Shown piece by piece: positions 42,505 to 51,885 of a DNA stretch of 64,000 bases. Origin of the DNA: Pseudomonas sp. BBP2017 (GTDB taxonomy: Bacteria; Pseudomonadota; Gammaproteobacteria; Pseudomonadales; Pseudomonadaceae); NCBI RefSeq assembly GCF_003024385.1, contig NZ_PVZN01000006.1, positions 180,469 through 244,468 of the forward strand. The letters run 5' to 3'. Position numbers and translations under genes: made by a program. The notes under the pieces are model-generated. The model saw only the letters and a list, made by a program, of their open reading frames with translations, did no database searches and was not told where the DNA came from. The stretch's first letter is position 1; each line of letters begins with the position of its first letter.

Positions 42505-42879
42505 ATGAAGTTTCGCTTTCTCCTTTGGGCCATGGGCTTGTTGATGGCCAAGGCCAGCCGCAAGAACCCGGCGTTCCAGCAGCAACTGGCCGACAAGGAT
42601 CTGGTTTTTCAGCTACAGACCCTCGACGGCAAGGTGGCGCGCCATTTCATCGTCAAGGACCTGCATATCAGCAGCCAGTCCGGCACTCACCCGCAGCCGG
42701 CTTTCGCCATTGCCTTCAAGGATGCGGCCTTCGGCTTCGCCACCTTGCAAGCGAAGAACAAGCAATTGGCATTCATGCAGGGGATTCAGGACAAGAGCAT
42801 CCAGATCAAGGGCAATCCGGCGCTGGTGATCTGGTTCCAGGGCCTGATGAAGTACCTGAAACCCAAGAAGCAGGCCTGA
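42505..42879 (+). CDS. SCP2-like helper protein of unknown function
   Basis: A 124-residue conserved hypothetical. After a hydrophobic start (MKFRFLLWAMGLLMA), the body has alternating strands with FQLQTLDGKVARHFIVKDLHI, FAIAFKDAAFGFATL and a final IQIKGNPALVIWFQGLMKYLKP. The last block resembles the end of sterol-carrier-protein-2 domains. The gene order (HU, this gene, HDOD, recG) is conserved in pseudomonads. Its role is unknown. Confidence 0.75.
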   Translation: MKFRFLLWAMGLLMAKASRKNPAFQQQLADKDLVFQLQTLDGKVARHFIVKDLHISSQSGTHPQPAFAIAFKDAAFGFATLQAKNKQLAFMQGIQDKSIQIKGNPALVIWFQGLMKYLKPKKQA

Positions 42880-42902
42880 CCCTTAGGGGCAGGCCACTCT
42901 GC

Positions 42903-44303
42903 TCAGTGCTGGTTGAACTGCGAGGCCAGTTCGCGCAGCAGTGCTTCGGCTTCTAGCACTTTACTCACCACATCTTCTGCTTTTTCGCGGGAGATGTTCA
43001 GGCGCTCAAGCAGTTCGTCCGGGATGGACTCCTCCGGCCCCGAGCCGATACCGCGGGCACGCAGCAGGCGAACAGCGAGGCAAACCAGGTTCGGGAACGC
43101 CGCGTGGTCACCGTCATACTGCGGGTCGTGCTGGAAGCGCAGCGCAGTGGCCAGCTCCTCGGGCATGTCCCAGAAACGCATCAGCCAGGCGCCGATCTGC
43201 TCGCGGCTGATGCCCAGCAAGTGCTGTTCGACATAGCTGTGGCACAGGTGCGGGTTGACCTCCAGATGGCGGCAGATCAGCGAGAAGTGCGGCGGGAAGA
43301 CGTGCGCCAGCAACAGGTAGCCAAAGTTGTGCAGCAAGCCGGCAAGGTAGGTCAGACCGGCTTCCGGACGCTCGGCACGAGGCATGGCGCGGGTCAGTCC
43401 TTCGATCACCGCAGCGGTGTAGATCGACTGCTGCCAGTACGGTGTGGTGGTCTGTGGATGGTCCTTGGGCAGGCTCAGGGTTTTGCCCAGTGCCAGGCCC
43501 AAGGCCAGGTTGATCACCAGGTCGAAGCCCAGCACGCGGACGATGGCATCCTCCACTGAACGAATCTTGCCGGGGGAGGCGTAGTAGGGCGAGGCTGCCC
43601 AGCTGACCACTTGAGCGGCCAGGGCCGGGTCGGTCTCGACCACGCCGGTGATATCGTCGATGGTCGCGTTGGGGTCGACGCGCAGCTTGATGATCTTTTG
43701 CGCAGTTTCCGCCAGTGGCGGAATTTCGATGGTATTTTCCAGGCGTTGCTGGATGCGCCGGGCCGTGAAGGCCTGGACCGCCTGGGTGATCTCTTCGCGG
43801 TCGTCGGTTGGGCGGTCGAGGTTCGGCCGGATGCTGCTCAGCGACTCGCCAAAATTACCAGCGCTGGCCTTGCTCAGCATCTTCTTGAAGTCGTCGCGTT
43901 CGATTTCCAGCAGCAGGCCTGCTTCGCCGGAGTGAATCAGCAGCCTTTCAGGCTTGAGCAGGCTCTCATCATAAAGACAAGGCGAGCTGGTCAGGGCTGG
44001 AATGCCGGGGAGGATTTTCAGACCATGCTTGTCGAGCATGGTGTTGAGGCGATCCAGGGGGACGGCGGCCAGCGTGCGACCGGTCAGCTCGGTCAGGCGG
44101 TTGAGGTCGAGCAATTGGTTTTGCGGGAACAGCACCATCAGCGCGCCGACTTCGTCATCGAGCAACACGGCCTGGACCTTGCGTTCGGGCAGCAGGTGCG
44201 GACGATCCAGCACTTCACGATAGGCAATGTCGAGCTTTTCCAGCAGCAACCGGATAACAGACGGAGCGTGGGGGGTTGCGGTGTCCAGGGCAACTTCAGT
44301 CAT
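42903..44303 (-). CDS. YbaK-like/HDOD domain protein
   Basis: A 466-residue two-domain protein. The N-terminal 165 residues resemble YbaK/prolyl-tRNA-deacylase-type domains (LLEKLDIAYREV, AVLLDDEVGALMVLFPQNQLLDLNRL). The C-terminal part (about 185-460) is an HDOD domain (IPPLAETAQKIIKLRVDPNATIDDI, YLAGLLHNFGYLLLAHVFP), which is HD-like but without full catalytic ligands. HDOD proteins usually act as signalling scaffolds. It lies downstream of recG on the same strand. Confidence 0.82.
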   Translation of the reverse strand: MTEVALDTATPHAPSVIRLLLEKLDIAYREVLDRPHLLPERKVQAVLLDDEVGALMVLFPQNQLLDLNRLTELTGRTLAAVPLDRLNTMLDKHGLKILPGIPALTSSPCLYDESLLKPERLLIHSGEAGLLLEIERDDFKKMLSKASAGNFGESLSSIRPNLDRPTDDREEITQAVQAFTARRIQQRLENTIEIPPLAETAQKIIKLRVDPNATIDDITGVVETDPALAAQVVSWAASPYYASPGKIRSVEDAIVRVLGFDLVINLALGLALGKTLSLPKDHPQTTTPYWQQSIYTAAVIEGLTRAMPRAERPEAGLTYLAGLLHNFGYLLLAHVFPPHFSLICRHLEVNPHLCHSYVEQHLLGISREQIGAWLMRFWDMPEELATALRFQHDPQYDGDHAAFPNLVCLAVRLLRARGIGSGPEESIPDELLERLNISREKAEDVVSKVLEAEALLRELASQFNQH

Positions 44304-44381
44304 GGTCTGTATCCAGAAATTTTACAATCGCAAGAGTATAACCAGCTTGAGCCTTCAGCTGGATCCATTCTGGGGCGGGCG

Positions 44382-46457
44382 TCACACCTGGCCATATTGC
44401 TGGCCATGACGCAGCCAGCGCTCCAGCAGCGGGCTGACATGCTCCGGCCAGCGCGCCAGCAGGGCCTGGGCGGCATCACGCACGGCGGGGAGCAGGTCGG
44501 CATCGCGCATCAAGTCGGCGACCTTGAATTGCAACAAGCCGGTCTGACGGGTGCCAAGCATTTCACCAGGACCGCGCAGTTCCAGATCTTTCTCGGCAAT
44601 GATGAAGCCATCATTGGTTTCGCGCATGATTCCCAGCCGTTCGCGACCGATCTGCGACAGCGGTGGATGGTAGAGCAGTACGCAATGGCTCACCGCACTG
44701 CCTCGGCCGACCCGGCCGCGGAGCTGGTGCAGCTGGGCCAGGCCCAGGCGTTCGGGGTTCTCGATGATCATCAGGCTGGCGTTGGGTACATCGACGCCGA
44801 CCTCGATCACCGTGGTCGCTACCAGTAGCTGCAGGTGGCCTTGCTTGAACTCGGCCATGACCGCAGCCTTTTCTGCAGGCTTCATGCGCCCGTGGATCAA
44901 GCCGACACGCAGTTCACCCAAGGCGCTGCCCAGCTCCTCGAAGGTGGTTTCGGCTGCCTGGCAGGTCAGTTCTTCGGACTCTTCGATCAGCGTACATACC
45001 CAATATGCCTGGCGGCCTTCGGCGCAGGCGGCGCGGACCCGTTCGACCACTTCGAAGCGGCGGCTGTCGGCGACCAATACAGTGTTGACGGGGGTGCGCC
45101 CTGGCGGCAGCTCGTCGAGGATCGAGGTGTCGAGGTCGGCGTAGGCACTCATCGCCAAGGTGCGTGGGATAGGTGTTGCGGTCATGATCAGCTGATGCGG
45201 GCAGAGCTGGCCGCCCACGCCTTTCTGGCGTAGCGCCAGGCGCTGCTGTACGCCGAAGCGATGCTGTTCGTCGATGATCGCCAGGGCCAGGTTTTTGAAT
45301 TTAACCTCGTCCTGGAACAGTGCGTGGGTGCCGACCACCATGGGGGCGCCGGCGGCGATCTGTTCCAGAGCGTTGGTGCGGGCTTTGCCTTTGAGCTTGC
45401 CGGCTAACCAGGCGACTTCGATGCCCAGCGGCTCCAGCCAGCGTTTGAACGTCACGAAGTGCTGTTCGGCGAGGATTTCGGTAGGGGCCATCAGCGCGAC
45501 TTGATAGCCAGCCTCCAGCGCCTGCAGGGCGGCAAGGGCGGCAACCACGGTTTTGCCGGCGCCGACGTCGCCCTGGACCAGGCGCAGCATCGGCTCCGGC
45601 TGGCTGAGGTCGTAGGCAATCTCGTTGCCGACCCGTTGCTGGGCGCCGGTCGGGGCAAAGCCGAGGTTGGCCAGGTATTGCAGGGGCAAGCGCGTGGCCT
45701 TGGGCAGCACCGGCGCCCGTTGTGCGCGCAGGCTTTCGCGCAGGCGCTGCTGGGACAGCTGGTGGGTCAGCAGCTCTTCGAAGGCCAGGCGGTGCTGGGC
45801 CCAGTGCTGGCCTTCGGCAAGCTCGTCAACGTCGGCATCAGCCGGTGGGTGATGCAGGTAGCGGATGGCATCGTCCAGCGGCGCGAGCTGGTAGTCCCGT
45901 GCCAGCTCCACTGGCAGCCAGTCCGGCAGGCTGCGCGGGCCAAGCATGGCCAGGCTTTGCTGGCACAGCTGGCGCAAGCGTTGTTGGGTCAGGCCTTCGG
46001 TGGTCGGGTAGATCGGTGTCAGGGTCTGTTCCACCGGCGCCGGTTCGTCGCCAGTCAGGGCGCGGTACTCCGGGTGGTAGATCTCCAGTCCCGAGGCGCC
46101 GGGACGGGCTTCGCCATAGCAACGCAGGTGGGTGCCGCGTTTGAGGCCTTCCTTTTGCGCATTGCTGAAGTGGTAGAAGCGCAGACTCAGCACGCCGCTG
46201 CCGTCACCCAGACGCACCAGCAGGCTGCGACGCTTGCCCATGACCACATCGGTGCCGCTGACCACGCCTTCGATCACTGCATCCTGGCCAGGGCGCAGGG
46301 CGCCGATCGGGACCACACGGGTGCGGTCCTGATAGCGCAGGGGCAGGTGGAAGAGCACATCCTGAAGGTTCTCCAGGCCGACCTTGGCGAGTTTCTCGGC
46401 CATGGCTTCGCCCACGCCCTTCAAGGCAGTCACCGATACCTGGGACAACTCCGACAT
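44382..46457 (-). CDS. recG: ATP-dependent DNA helicase RecG
   Basis: A 691-residue protein (E. coli 693). The N-terminal wedge/OB domain (about 60-150), Walker A GDVGAGKTVVA, DEQH box IIDEQHRFG, TATPIPRTL motif III and the C-terminal HQLRGRVGRG are all present. It remodels stalled replication forks and Holliday junctions. It follows oxyR by 9 bases on the same strand, as in other pseudomonads. Confidence 0.97.
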   Translation of the reverse strand: MSELSQVSVTALKGVGEAMAEKLAKVGLENLQDVLFHLPLRYQDRTRVVPIGALRPGQDAVIEGVVSGTDVVMGKRRSLLVRLGDGSGVLSLRFYHFSNAQKEGLKRGTHLRCYGEARPGASGLEIYHPEYRALTGDEPAPVEQTLTPIYPTTEGLTQQRLRQLCQQSLAMLGPRSLPDWLPVELARDYQLAPLDDAIRYLHHPPADADVDELAEGQHWAQHRLAFEELLTHQLSQQRLRESLRAQRAPVLPKATRLPLQYLANLGFAPTGAQQRVGNEIAYDLSQPEPMLRLVQGDVGAGKTVVAALAALQALEAGYQVALMAPTEILAEQHFVTFKRWLEPLGIEVAWLAGKLKGKARTNALEQIAAGAPMVVGTHALFQDEVKFKNLALAIIDEQHRFGVQQRLALRQKGVGGQLCPHQLIMTATPIPRTLAMSAYADLDTSILDELPPGRTPVNTVLVADSRRFEVVERVRAACAEGRQAYWVCTLIEESEELTCQAAETTFEELGSALGELRVGLIHGRMKPAEKAAVMAEFKQGHLQLLVATTVIEVGVDVPNASLMIIENPERLGLAQLHQLRGRVGRGSAVSHCVLLYHPPLSQIGRERLGIMRETNDGFIIAEKDLELRGPGEMLGTRQTGLLQFKVADLMRDADLLPAVRDAAQALLARWPEHVSPLLERWLRHGQQYGQV

Positions 46458-46466
46458 GGCGACTTC

Positions 46467-47387
46467 CTACTGGCTCACAGCGGGTTTGGCCACCGAGCAC
46501 AGGCGGATGGAGTCGGCGAGGATCTCGATCGCTTTCGGTCGCGGGAAGCTGGCGCGCCAGGCGATCGCCACGGTGCGAAACGGGGCCGGCGGGCTCAACG
46601 GACGTACTTCTATGACGCCAGGTGCGTAGTGATGGCTGTGCACCGCCGACAACGGCAGGATCGACACGCCAAGACCGGAGGCCACCATGTGGCGGATGGT
46701 CTCCAGCGAGCTGGACTCGACCGTGGTGTGCTTGGCGCCGTCACTACCCTTGGCCAGAGTTGGGCAGGCCTCGAGCACCTGATCGCGGAAGCAGTGGCCT
46801 TCACCGAGCAGCAGCAGGCTCTTGTCGTTGAGCAGGCTGGCGTCGATGGTGTCTTTCTTGGTCCACGGGTGTTCGCTGGGCATCAACACATAGAAGGGCT
46901 CATCGTACAGCGGCAGGGTCAGGACATCGGCCTCGTTGAACGGCAGGGCGATGATCACCGCGTCCAGCTCACCGTTGCGCAGCTTGTCGCGCAGGATATG
47001 GGTGAAGTTCTCTTCGATGTACAACGGCATCTGCGGGGCAACCCGGTGCAGTTGCGGGATCAGGTGCGGGAACAGGTACGGACCGACGGTGTAGATCGCC
47101 CCGACTTTCAGTGGTGCGGTCAGTTGATTCTTGCCGGCCTGGGCCAGTTCGCGGATACCTTGGGCTTGTTCCAGGACCTTCTGGGCCTGAGCGACGATGC
47201 CTTCGCCAACCGGGGTCAGACGTACTGCGCTTTTGCTGCGCTCGAAGATCAGTACACCGAGCTCGTCCTCAAGCTTTTTCACGCCGACTGACAGGGTCGG
47301 CTGGCTGACATGGCAGCGCTCGGCGGCGTGGCCGAAGTGTTGCTCTTGAGCGAGGGTGACGATGTAGCGCAATTCTGTGAGGGTCAT
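46467..47387 (-). CDS. oxyR: Hydrogen-peroxide regulator OxyR
   Basis: A 306-residue LysR-type regulator. The N-terminal helix-turn-helix contains HFGHAAERCHVSQPTLSVGVKKLE. The redox cysteines are exactly at C199 (GEGHCFRDQ) and C208 (LEACPT), as in E. coli OxyR, which identifies it with confidence. Oxidation forms the 199-208 disulphide and activates peroxide-defence genes. recG is probably co-transcribed. Confidence 0.97.
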   Translation of the reverse strand: MTLTELRYIVTLAQEQHFGHAAERCHVSQPTLSVGVKKLEDELGVLIFERSKSAVRLTPVGEGIVAQAQKVLEQAQGIRELAQAGKNQLTAPLKVGAIYTVGPYLFPHLIPQLHRVAPQMPLYIEENFTHILRDKLRNGELDAVIIALPFNEADVLTLPLYDEPFYVLMPSEHPWTKKDTIDASLLNDKSLLLLGEGHCFRDQVLEACPTLAKGSDGAKHTTVESSSLETIRHMVASGLGVSILPLSAVHSHHYAPGVIEVRPLSPPAPFRTVAIAWRASFPRPKAIEILADSIRLCSVAKPAVSQ

Positions 47388-47480
47388 AACGTGCGTCCAT
47401 GAAGTTGCGGCCCCAGCATAGCGGCTGCAATCGATAGACGCACGTTATCAGAGTTGCTTGTTTGTGACAGAAACAAAGCG

Positions 47481-48218
47481 TTAGCGTTTGTCCAGCGAGT
47501 AGACGAAAGGCGCAATCACCTCGATGCTGCCGTTATTAAGCAATTCTTTGGGCGGCGGTGGTACCGGCTGGGCACGACGGATCATCTCCAGGGTGGCCCG
47601 ATCCAGTGCCGCGCTGCCCGAACCACCGGCCAGGGTGTAAGACAGAATCTTGCCCTCGCCATCGACCACAAAGCGCAGCCGGTTGATGCCTTCCATACGC
47701 ATGCGCCGGGCGTTTTCCGGATAGCGCTTGTACTTGGCCAGGTGGCGCAACAGATCGCTCTGCCAGGTTGGCAGGGCATTGCTGTTGGTGGCGATGCTCG
47801 GTGTCGGCGCTGCGGATTTCTGCGCAGGCGCGTTGCTCGGCGGCGTATCGACCACTTGCTCGTCAGCAGGCTTGTCTTGCGGCGGCTCAGGCTTTCTCTC
47901 AGGCTTGGGCGGCTGCGGCTTAGCCTTCGGCTTGACCTGCTTGGCGATGGCAATTTTTGGCTTCGGCGCCTCGGCCAGTTTCGGCAGCGGCAGTTTTTCA
48001 ACCGGCGCTGGCGGCTGTGGCGGGGTGACCACCTTGGGCGGCGGTGGAGGCGCCGGTACGGGCATCGGTGCCATCTCGATCATCATCGCCGCCGGCGGCA
48101 ACTCGATCGCTTGGGGTACCGACCAATTGAGCGTCAGCAGCACGGCGACGGCATGGATACCCAGCACAATCGCCAGACTACTGCTGTAACGCGCCAGCTT
48201 ATGCCGCGTCTTGATCAT
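47481..48218 (-). CDS. tonB: Energy transducer TonB
   Basis: A 245-residue protein. One N-terminal helix (ARYSSSLAIVLGIHAVAVLLTL) anchors it in the inner membrane. A Pro/Lys-rich periplasmic spacer (about residues 48-130) and a C-terminal TonB domain (RYPENARRMRMEGINRLRFVVDGEG...SGSAALDRATLEMIRRAQPVPPPP) follow. It transmits the proton-motive force to outer-membrane siderophore receptors. The start overlaps exbD by 4 bases. Confidence 0.95.
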   Translation of the reverse strand: MIKTRHKLARYSSSLAIVLGIHAVAVLLTLNWSVPQAIELPPAAMMIEMAPMPVPAPPPPPKVVTPPQPPAPVEKLPLPKLAEAPKPKIAIAKQVKPKAKPQPPKPERKPEPPQDKPADEQVVDTPPSNAPAQKSAAPTPSIATNSNALPTWQSDLLRHLAKYKRYPENARRMRMEGINRLRFVVDGEGKILSYTLAGGSGSAALDRATLEMIRRAQPVPPPPKELLNNGSIEVIAPFVYSLDKR

Positions 48219-48640
48219 TTCTTGGCTGCCGTCTCAAGCCCGACCAGACCGACTTTCAGGTAACCGGCCGCGCGCAGCGAATTCATCACGTCCATCAGAT
48301 CGCCGTAATCCACGCCTTTGTCGGCCTGGAAGAAGATCGTGGTGTCCTTGTCGCCTTTGGTCTTGGCGTCGAGTACCGCACCGAGCTGATCGCGCGGGAC
48401 CTTCTCTTCACCGACATAGACGTTCTGGTCGGCCTTGACGCTGAGGAACACCGGCTTCTCCGGCCTTGGTGCCGGTTTGGCGGTCGAGGCCGGCAGATCG
48501 ACCTTGATATCGACGGTTGCCAGAGGCGCTGCCACCATGAAGATGATCAGCAGGACCAACATCACGTCGATGAACGGCGTGACGTTGATTTCGTGGTTCT
48601 CGGCGAGGTCGTCGCCACCTTCGTTAAGATGCAGGCCCAT
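48215..48640 (-). CDS. exbD: TonB-system proton-channel protein ExbD
   Basis: A 141-residue protein with a single membrane helix carrying the essential Asp in NVTPFIDVMLVLLIIFMVAAPL, followed by a periplasmic domain. It forms the proton channel with ExbB and energises TonB. It lies 3 bases after exbB and overlaps tonB. Confidence 0.96.
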   Translation of the reverse strand: MGLHLNEGGDDLAENHEINVTPFIDVMLVLLIIFMVAAPLATVDIKVDLPASTAKPAPRPEKPVFLSVKADQNVYVGEEKVPRDQLGAVLDAKTKGDKDTTIFFQADKGVDYGDLMDVMNSLRAAGYLKVGLVGLETAAKK

Positions 48641-48643
48641 GGA

Positions 48644-49624
48644 TTACCCCACTTTCACCATGTGAGGTGCAGTGGCGCGTTCACCTGGCTGGTGGTCCAG
48701 GTCGCGGCTGACCAGCAGCAGGACTTCTGCCGAAGCGTCCGCAACTTGAGCTTTGTAACCGGCGATGGAGCGGGCGAAGACGTTGTAGATCACTACGGCC
48801 GGAATCGCTGCAACCAAGCCCAGTGCGGTGGCCAGCAGGGCTTCGGCGATACCGGGGGCGACCACGGCGAGGTTGGTGGTCTGGGTTTTGGCGATGCCGA
48901 TGAAGCTGTTCATGATGCCCCACACAGTGCCGAACAGGCCGACGAACGGTGCAGTGGAGCCGATGGTAGCCAGTACGCCGGTGCCGCTGCTCATGTTGCG
49001 GCCGCTGGCGGCTACCAGGCGCTCGAGACGGAAGCTGACGCGCTCCTTGATGCCTTCTTTCTCGCGGGCATTGGCCGACAGGCGCATTTCATCCAGGGCA
49101 TCGTGGACCAGCAGGTGGGCCAGGGTGCCTTCCTTGTTGGCGCCATCGCTGGCTTGCTTGAGGGTGGTGGACTTCTTCAGCAGGGCGATTTCACCGCGCA
49201 GACGACGCTTGGCGCCCATCAGCTCGAAGCCCTTGGCGATCCAGATGGTCCAGGTGATGATCGAGGCGATGGCCAGGCCGATCATGACGATCTTGACCAC
49301 GATGTCGGCGTTTTTGTACATGCCCCATGGGGACAGGTCGTGGGCCATGCCCAGGCTGGTGTCTTCGACCAGGGCTTCGACTTCTTCAGCTTCAGTGACC
49401 GCCTGGCCATTAACCGGCGCCGCGGCAGCAGCGGCCGGGGCAGCCGCTGGCTCGGTGCCTGGCGCCGCAGGTGCTGGGGCTACCGCAGCAGCGGGGGTAG
49501 CAGCAGGTGTGGTCGGCTCATCGGCCAGTGCGGCCGGGGCCACTGTCAGGCTGAACATCAGCGCGGCAATGGCGCGCCATACGCGCGGCGTGGTTGGCGA
49601 AGCGGAAGATTGGATACGTGTCAT
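48644..49624 (-). CDS. exbB: TonB-system proton-channel protein ExbB
   Basis: A 326-residue protein. A signal-like N-terminus and an Ala/Pro-rich periplasmic stretch (about residues 34-75), typical of pseudomonad ExbB, are followed by three helices of the MotA/ExbB domain (IVMIGLAIASIITWTIWI; GTGVLATIGSTAPFVGLFGTVWGIMNSF; EALLATALGLVAAIPAVVIYNVF). ATG 49624 was chosen, because the upstream open frame has no homology. The AT-rich 49680-49770 region upstream may hold an iron-responsive promoter, but no clear Fur box was recognised. Confidence 0.94.
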   Translation of the reverse strand: MTRIQSSASPTTPRVWRAIAALMFSLTVAPAALADEPTTPAATPAAAVAPAPAAPGTEPAAAPAAAAAAPVNGQAVTEAEEVEALVEDTSLGMAHDLSPWGMYKNADIVVKIVMIGLAIASIITWTIWIAKGFELMGAKRRLRGEIALLKKSTTLKQASDGANKEGTLAHLLVHDALDEMRLSANAREKEGIKERVSFRLERLVAASGRNMSSGTGVLATIGSTAPFVGLFGTVWGIMNSFIGIAKTQTTNLAVVAPGIAEALLATALGLVAAIPAVVIYNVFARSIAGYKAQVADASAEVLLLVSRDLDHQPGERATAPHMVKVG

Positions 49625-49820
49625 GCTGGCCGGACCTGATGAAGAAGAAAGAGGTGGTTGTCCTTCCAGGCCTCGAGACAGGCCGAGAACAAAAAATCGT
49701 CGGCCATTATTGCAAGTAATTCTTGTTAGCAAAAGTAATAAAGTTACTTTTTTTCCACCATAGCTAGCCACCTATCGATTTATTTGGATAGGCTGGGCCT
49801 TTGATTTGCGGAGTTTCGGG

Positions 49821-50678
49821 ATGTCTTCGTGTTCTGTTCTGATCGTCGGTTGTGGGGATGTCGGTAGCCGTCTGGCCAAGCAAATGCTGGTGTGCAACTG
49901 GCAGGTGAGCGGCCTGCGTCGCAGTGTCGACCAACTGCCGGCCGGGGTGACGGGCGTAGCTGCGGACCTGTTTGACGCACAGTGTCCGGCCACCTGGCCA
50001 TCAGCGGCACCGGATTATCTGGTCTACTGCGCAGCGGCCAGTCAGCATGACGAGGCCGGTTATCGAGCAGCCTATGTCGATGGCTTGAAGCATGTCCTGA
50101 GCTGGTTGGCCGAACGTGGACAGGCACCGAAGCGTTTGTTGTTCGTTTCCAGCAGCGGCGTCTATGCCCAACAGGGTGGCGAGTGGATCGACGAGACGTC
50201 GGCAGCCGAGCCGAAAAACTACAGCGGTACGGTTATGCTTGAGGCCGAGCAGCTGGCCCTGGCCAGCGGTATACCGGCCACCATCGTGCGCCTGACCGGC
50301 ATCTACGGCCCAGGGCGGGAATGGCTGCTCAGCCAGGTGCGACAGGGTTACCGGGTTACAGAGGAGCCGCCGCTGTATGCCAATCGCATCCATGCCGAGG
50401 ATGCCGCCGGCTTGCTGGCTTTTCTGCTCAAGGCCGACGCTCAAGGGCAGGCGCTGGAAGCGTGCTACATCGGCGTGGATGATGCCCCGGCACCGTTGGC
50501 CGAAGTGGTGGCCTGGCTGCGCCAGTACATGGGCGTCACCGAGTGGTCTGAACAGGAGCGGGTGCGCCGTACCGGCAGCAAGCGTTGCAGCAATGCCCGT
50601 GCCCGGGCACTGGGCTGGGCGCCACAGTACCCAAGCTACAAGGAAGGCTATGCAGCCATCCTTGAAGGGCGCGCTTAA
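49821..50678 (+). CDS. SDR-family NAD(P)-dependent oxidoreductase (extended, YeeZ-like)
   Basis: A 285-residue protein. The N-terminal Rossmann motif VLIVGCGDVGSRLAKQM is followed by FVSSSGVYAQQGGEWIDE and VRLTGIYGPGREWLL, typical of atypical extended SDR proteins related to E. coli YeeZ. The usual catalytic YxxxK is absent (YSGTVMLEAE in its place). Substrate and reaction are unknown. The start follows CGGAGTTTCGGG and the gene is divergent from exbB. Confidence 0.85.
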   Translation: MSSCSVLIVGCGDVGSRLAKQMLVCNWQVSGLRRSVDQLPAGVTGVAADLFDAQCPATWPSAAPDYLVYCAAASQHDEAGYRAAYVDGLKHVLSWLAERGQAPKRLLFVSSSGVYAQQGGEWIDETSAAEPKNYSGTVMLEAEQLALASGIPATIVRLTGIYGPGREWLLSQVRQGYRVTEEPPLYANRIHAEDAAGLLAFLLKADAQGQALEACYIGVDDAPAPLAEVVAWLRQYMGVTEWSEQERVRRTGSKRCSNARARALGWAPQYPSYKEGYAAILEGRA

Positions 50679-50690
50679 TACAGCAGGTGA

Positions 50691-51425
50691 TCAGTCGCGC
50701 TCGAGCAGCCACTGGCGAGGGCCAGGACTGAGTTGCGGTTTCTCATCAGGCTGCGCGCTGTTGAGGGCGCGCAGAATTTCCAGCTGGTCACCGTCGCGCT
50801 TGAAGATCCAGGGCGCACCGCGTTGATTGCGCTCTAGCCAGAGGCTGTCGTTGGCACCGCTCATGTCGGCACAGTCGCCAGCCAGGCAGAGTGCGTAGCG
50901 GTCCAGGCTGGGCAAGCCCTCGACAACACCATTGTCGCGAAAATGCACCGTTCCACCCTGGCCTGGGCCTTCGATGATCTTCCACTCGCCACCCAGGTAG
51001 GCGCTGTACAGGGCCTGTTCGAAGGTGGTTCCGGTACGAGCCCCCATCGGCGCAGGGCTGCGGGCTTTCTCGAAGCTTTGTTGTGGCGACCACTGGCTAG
51101 TGTTCTGGACCAGCTCGTCACCGTCCAGCGTCAGGGTTTCGACGTGGTTGCCAGGAAATACCACCTGGTATTGCTTGTCACCAGCTGTGAGCTGGCCTTC
51201 CACGAGTTCAAAGCCATTATCAAAGCTGGCTTGTCCAGCGGCGACATTGAGCTTCCATTCGAAGTTCGGGCCGTTGTCTCGCAGGGCCTGGCGCAGGCTG
51301 ACGCCTTTGGCGGCGCTATCGATGGCTTTCTGGTTGATCCAGATGCCGTTGTAGTCTTCAGGTTTGTGGCTAGCGCATCCGCTCAGCAGTGCGGCAGCCA
51401 GGGTCAGGGCGAGCGCGTAGCGCAT
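50691..51425 (-). CDS. Conserved lipoprotein of unknown function
   Basis: A 244-residue protein with a lipoprotein signal peptide (MRYALALTLAAALLSGC, lipid-anchored Cys17). The body has GIWINQKAIDSAAKGVSL near the start, an Arg/Gly loop, and two Cys in LCLAGDCADMSG that may form a disulphide. No catalytic motif is recognised. It converges with the SDR gene. Confidence 0.75.
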   Translation of the reverse strand: MRYALALTLAAALLSGCASHKPEDYNGIWINQKAIDSAAKGVSLRQALRDNGPNFEWKLNVAAGQASFDNGFELVEGQLTAGDKQYQVVFPGNHVETLTLDGDELVQNTSQWSPQQSFEKARSPAPMGARTGTTFEQALYSAYLGGEWKIIEGPGQGGTVHFRDNGVVEGLPSLDRYALCLAGDCADMSGANDSLWLERNQRGAPWIFKRDGDQLEILRALNSAQPDEKPQLSPGPRQWLLERD

Positions 51426-51481
51426 GGCGGGTCCTTCCGGGACAGTGCGAGGGCGAGCCGGGCGGCCCGCCGCGCGGGGTC

Positions 51482-51862
51482 TTACTCGAGGACCAGAATC
51501 GCGTCCATTTCAACTTGCGAGCCGCGTGGCAGAGCGGCAACACCGATGGCGGCGCGCGCTGGGTACGGCTGTTCGAAGTACTTGCCCATGATCTCGTTGA
51601 CCTTGGCGAAGTGGCCCAGGTCGGTCAGGAAGATGTTCAGCTTGACGATGTCCTTGAACGAACCACCGGCAGCCTCAGCAACTGCCTTGAGGTTTTCGAA
51701 GACCTGAACGGTCTGGGCTTCGAAGCCTTCGACCAGCTCCATGGTTTTCGGGTCCAGTGGGATCTGGCCGGACATGTACACCGTGTTACCGGCCTTGATC
51801 GCCTGGGAGTAGGTGCCGATGGCCGCAGGGGCCTTGTCGCTGGTGATGACGGTCTTGGACAT
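51482..51862 (-). CDS. ridA: RidA-family reactive-intermediate deaminase
   Basis: A 126-residue YjgF/RidA protein. [28 protein letters not shown] at the N-terminus and the late [23 protein letters not shown] contain the Arg and Glu that bind and hydrolyse reactive imines and enamines. It is located directly after spoT on the same strand, as in other pseudomonads. Confidence 0.94.
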   Translation of the reverse strand: MSKTVITSDKAPAAIGTYSQAIKAGNTVYMSGQIPLDPKTMELVEGFEAQTVQVFENLKAVAEAAGGSFKDIVKLNIFLTDLGHFAKVNEIMGKYFEQPYPARAAIGVAALPRGSQVEMDAILVLE

Positions 51863-51885
51863 GATGACTCCTTGCTGTTATTGGG

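Noticed and set aside
45459..47291. A 610-codon + strand open frame across recG and oxyR
   Set aside because: It spans the junction of two confidently identified minus-strand genes and has shadow-type composition.
47400..47470. OxyR-type ATAG...CTAT site before oxyR
   Set aside because: ATCGATAGACGCACGTTATC has only partial match to the four-part consensus, not enough to annotate.
49680..49770. Fur box before exbB
   Set aside because: The region is AT-rich with ATTACTTGCAATAAT-like stretches, but no good match to the 19-bp Fur consensus was seen.
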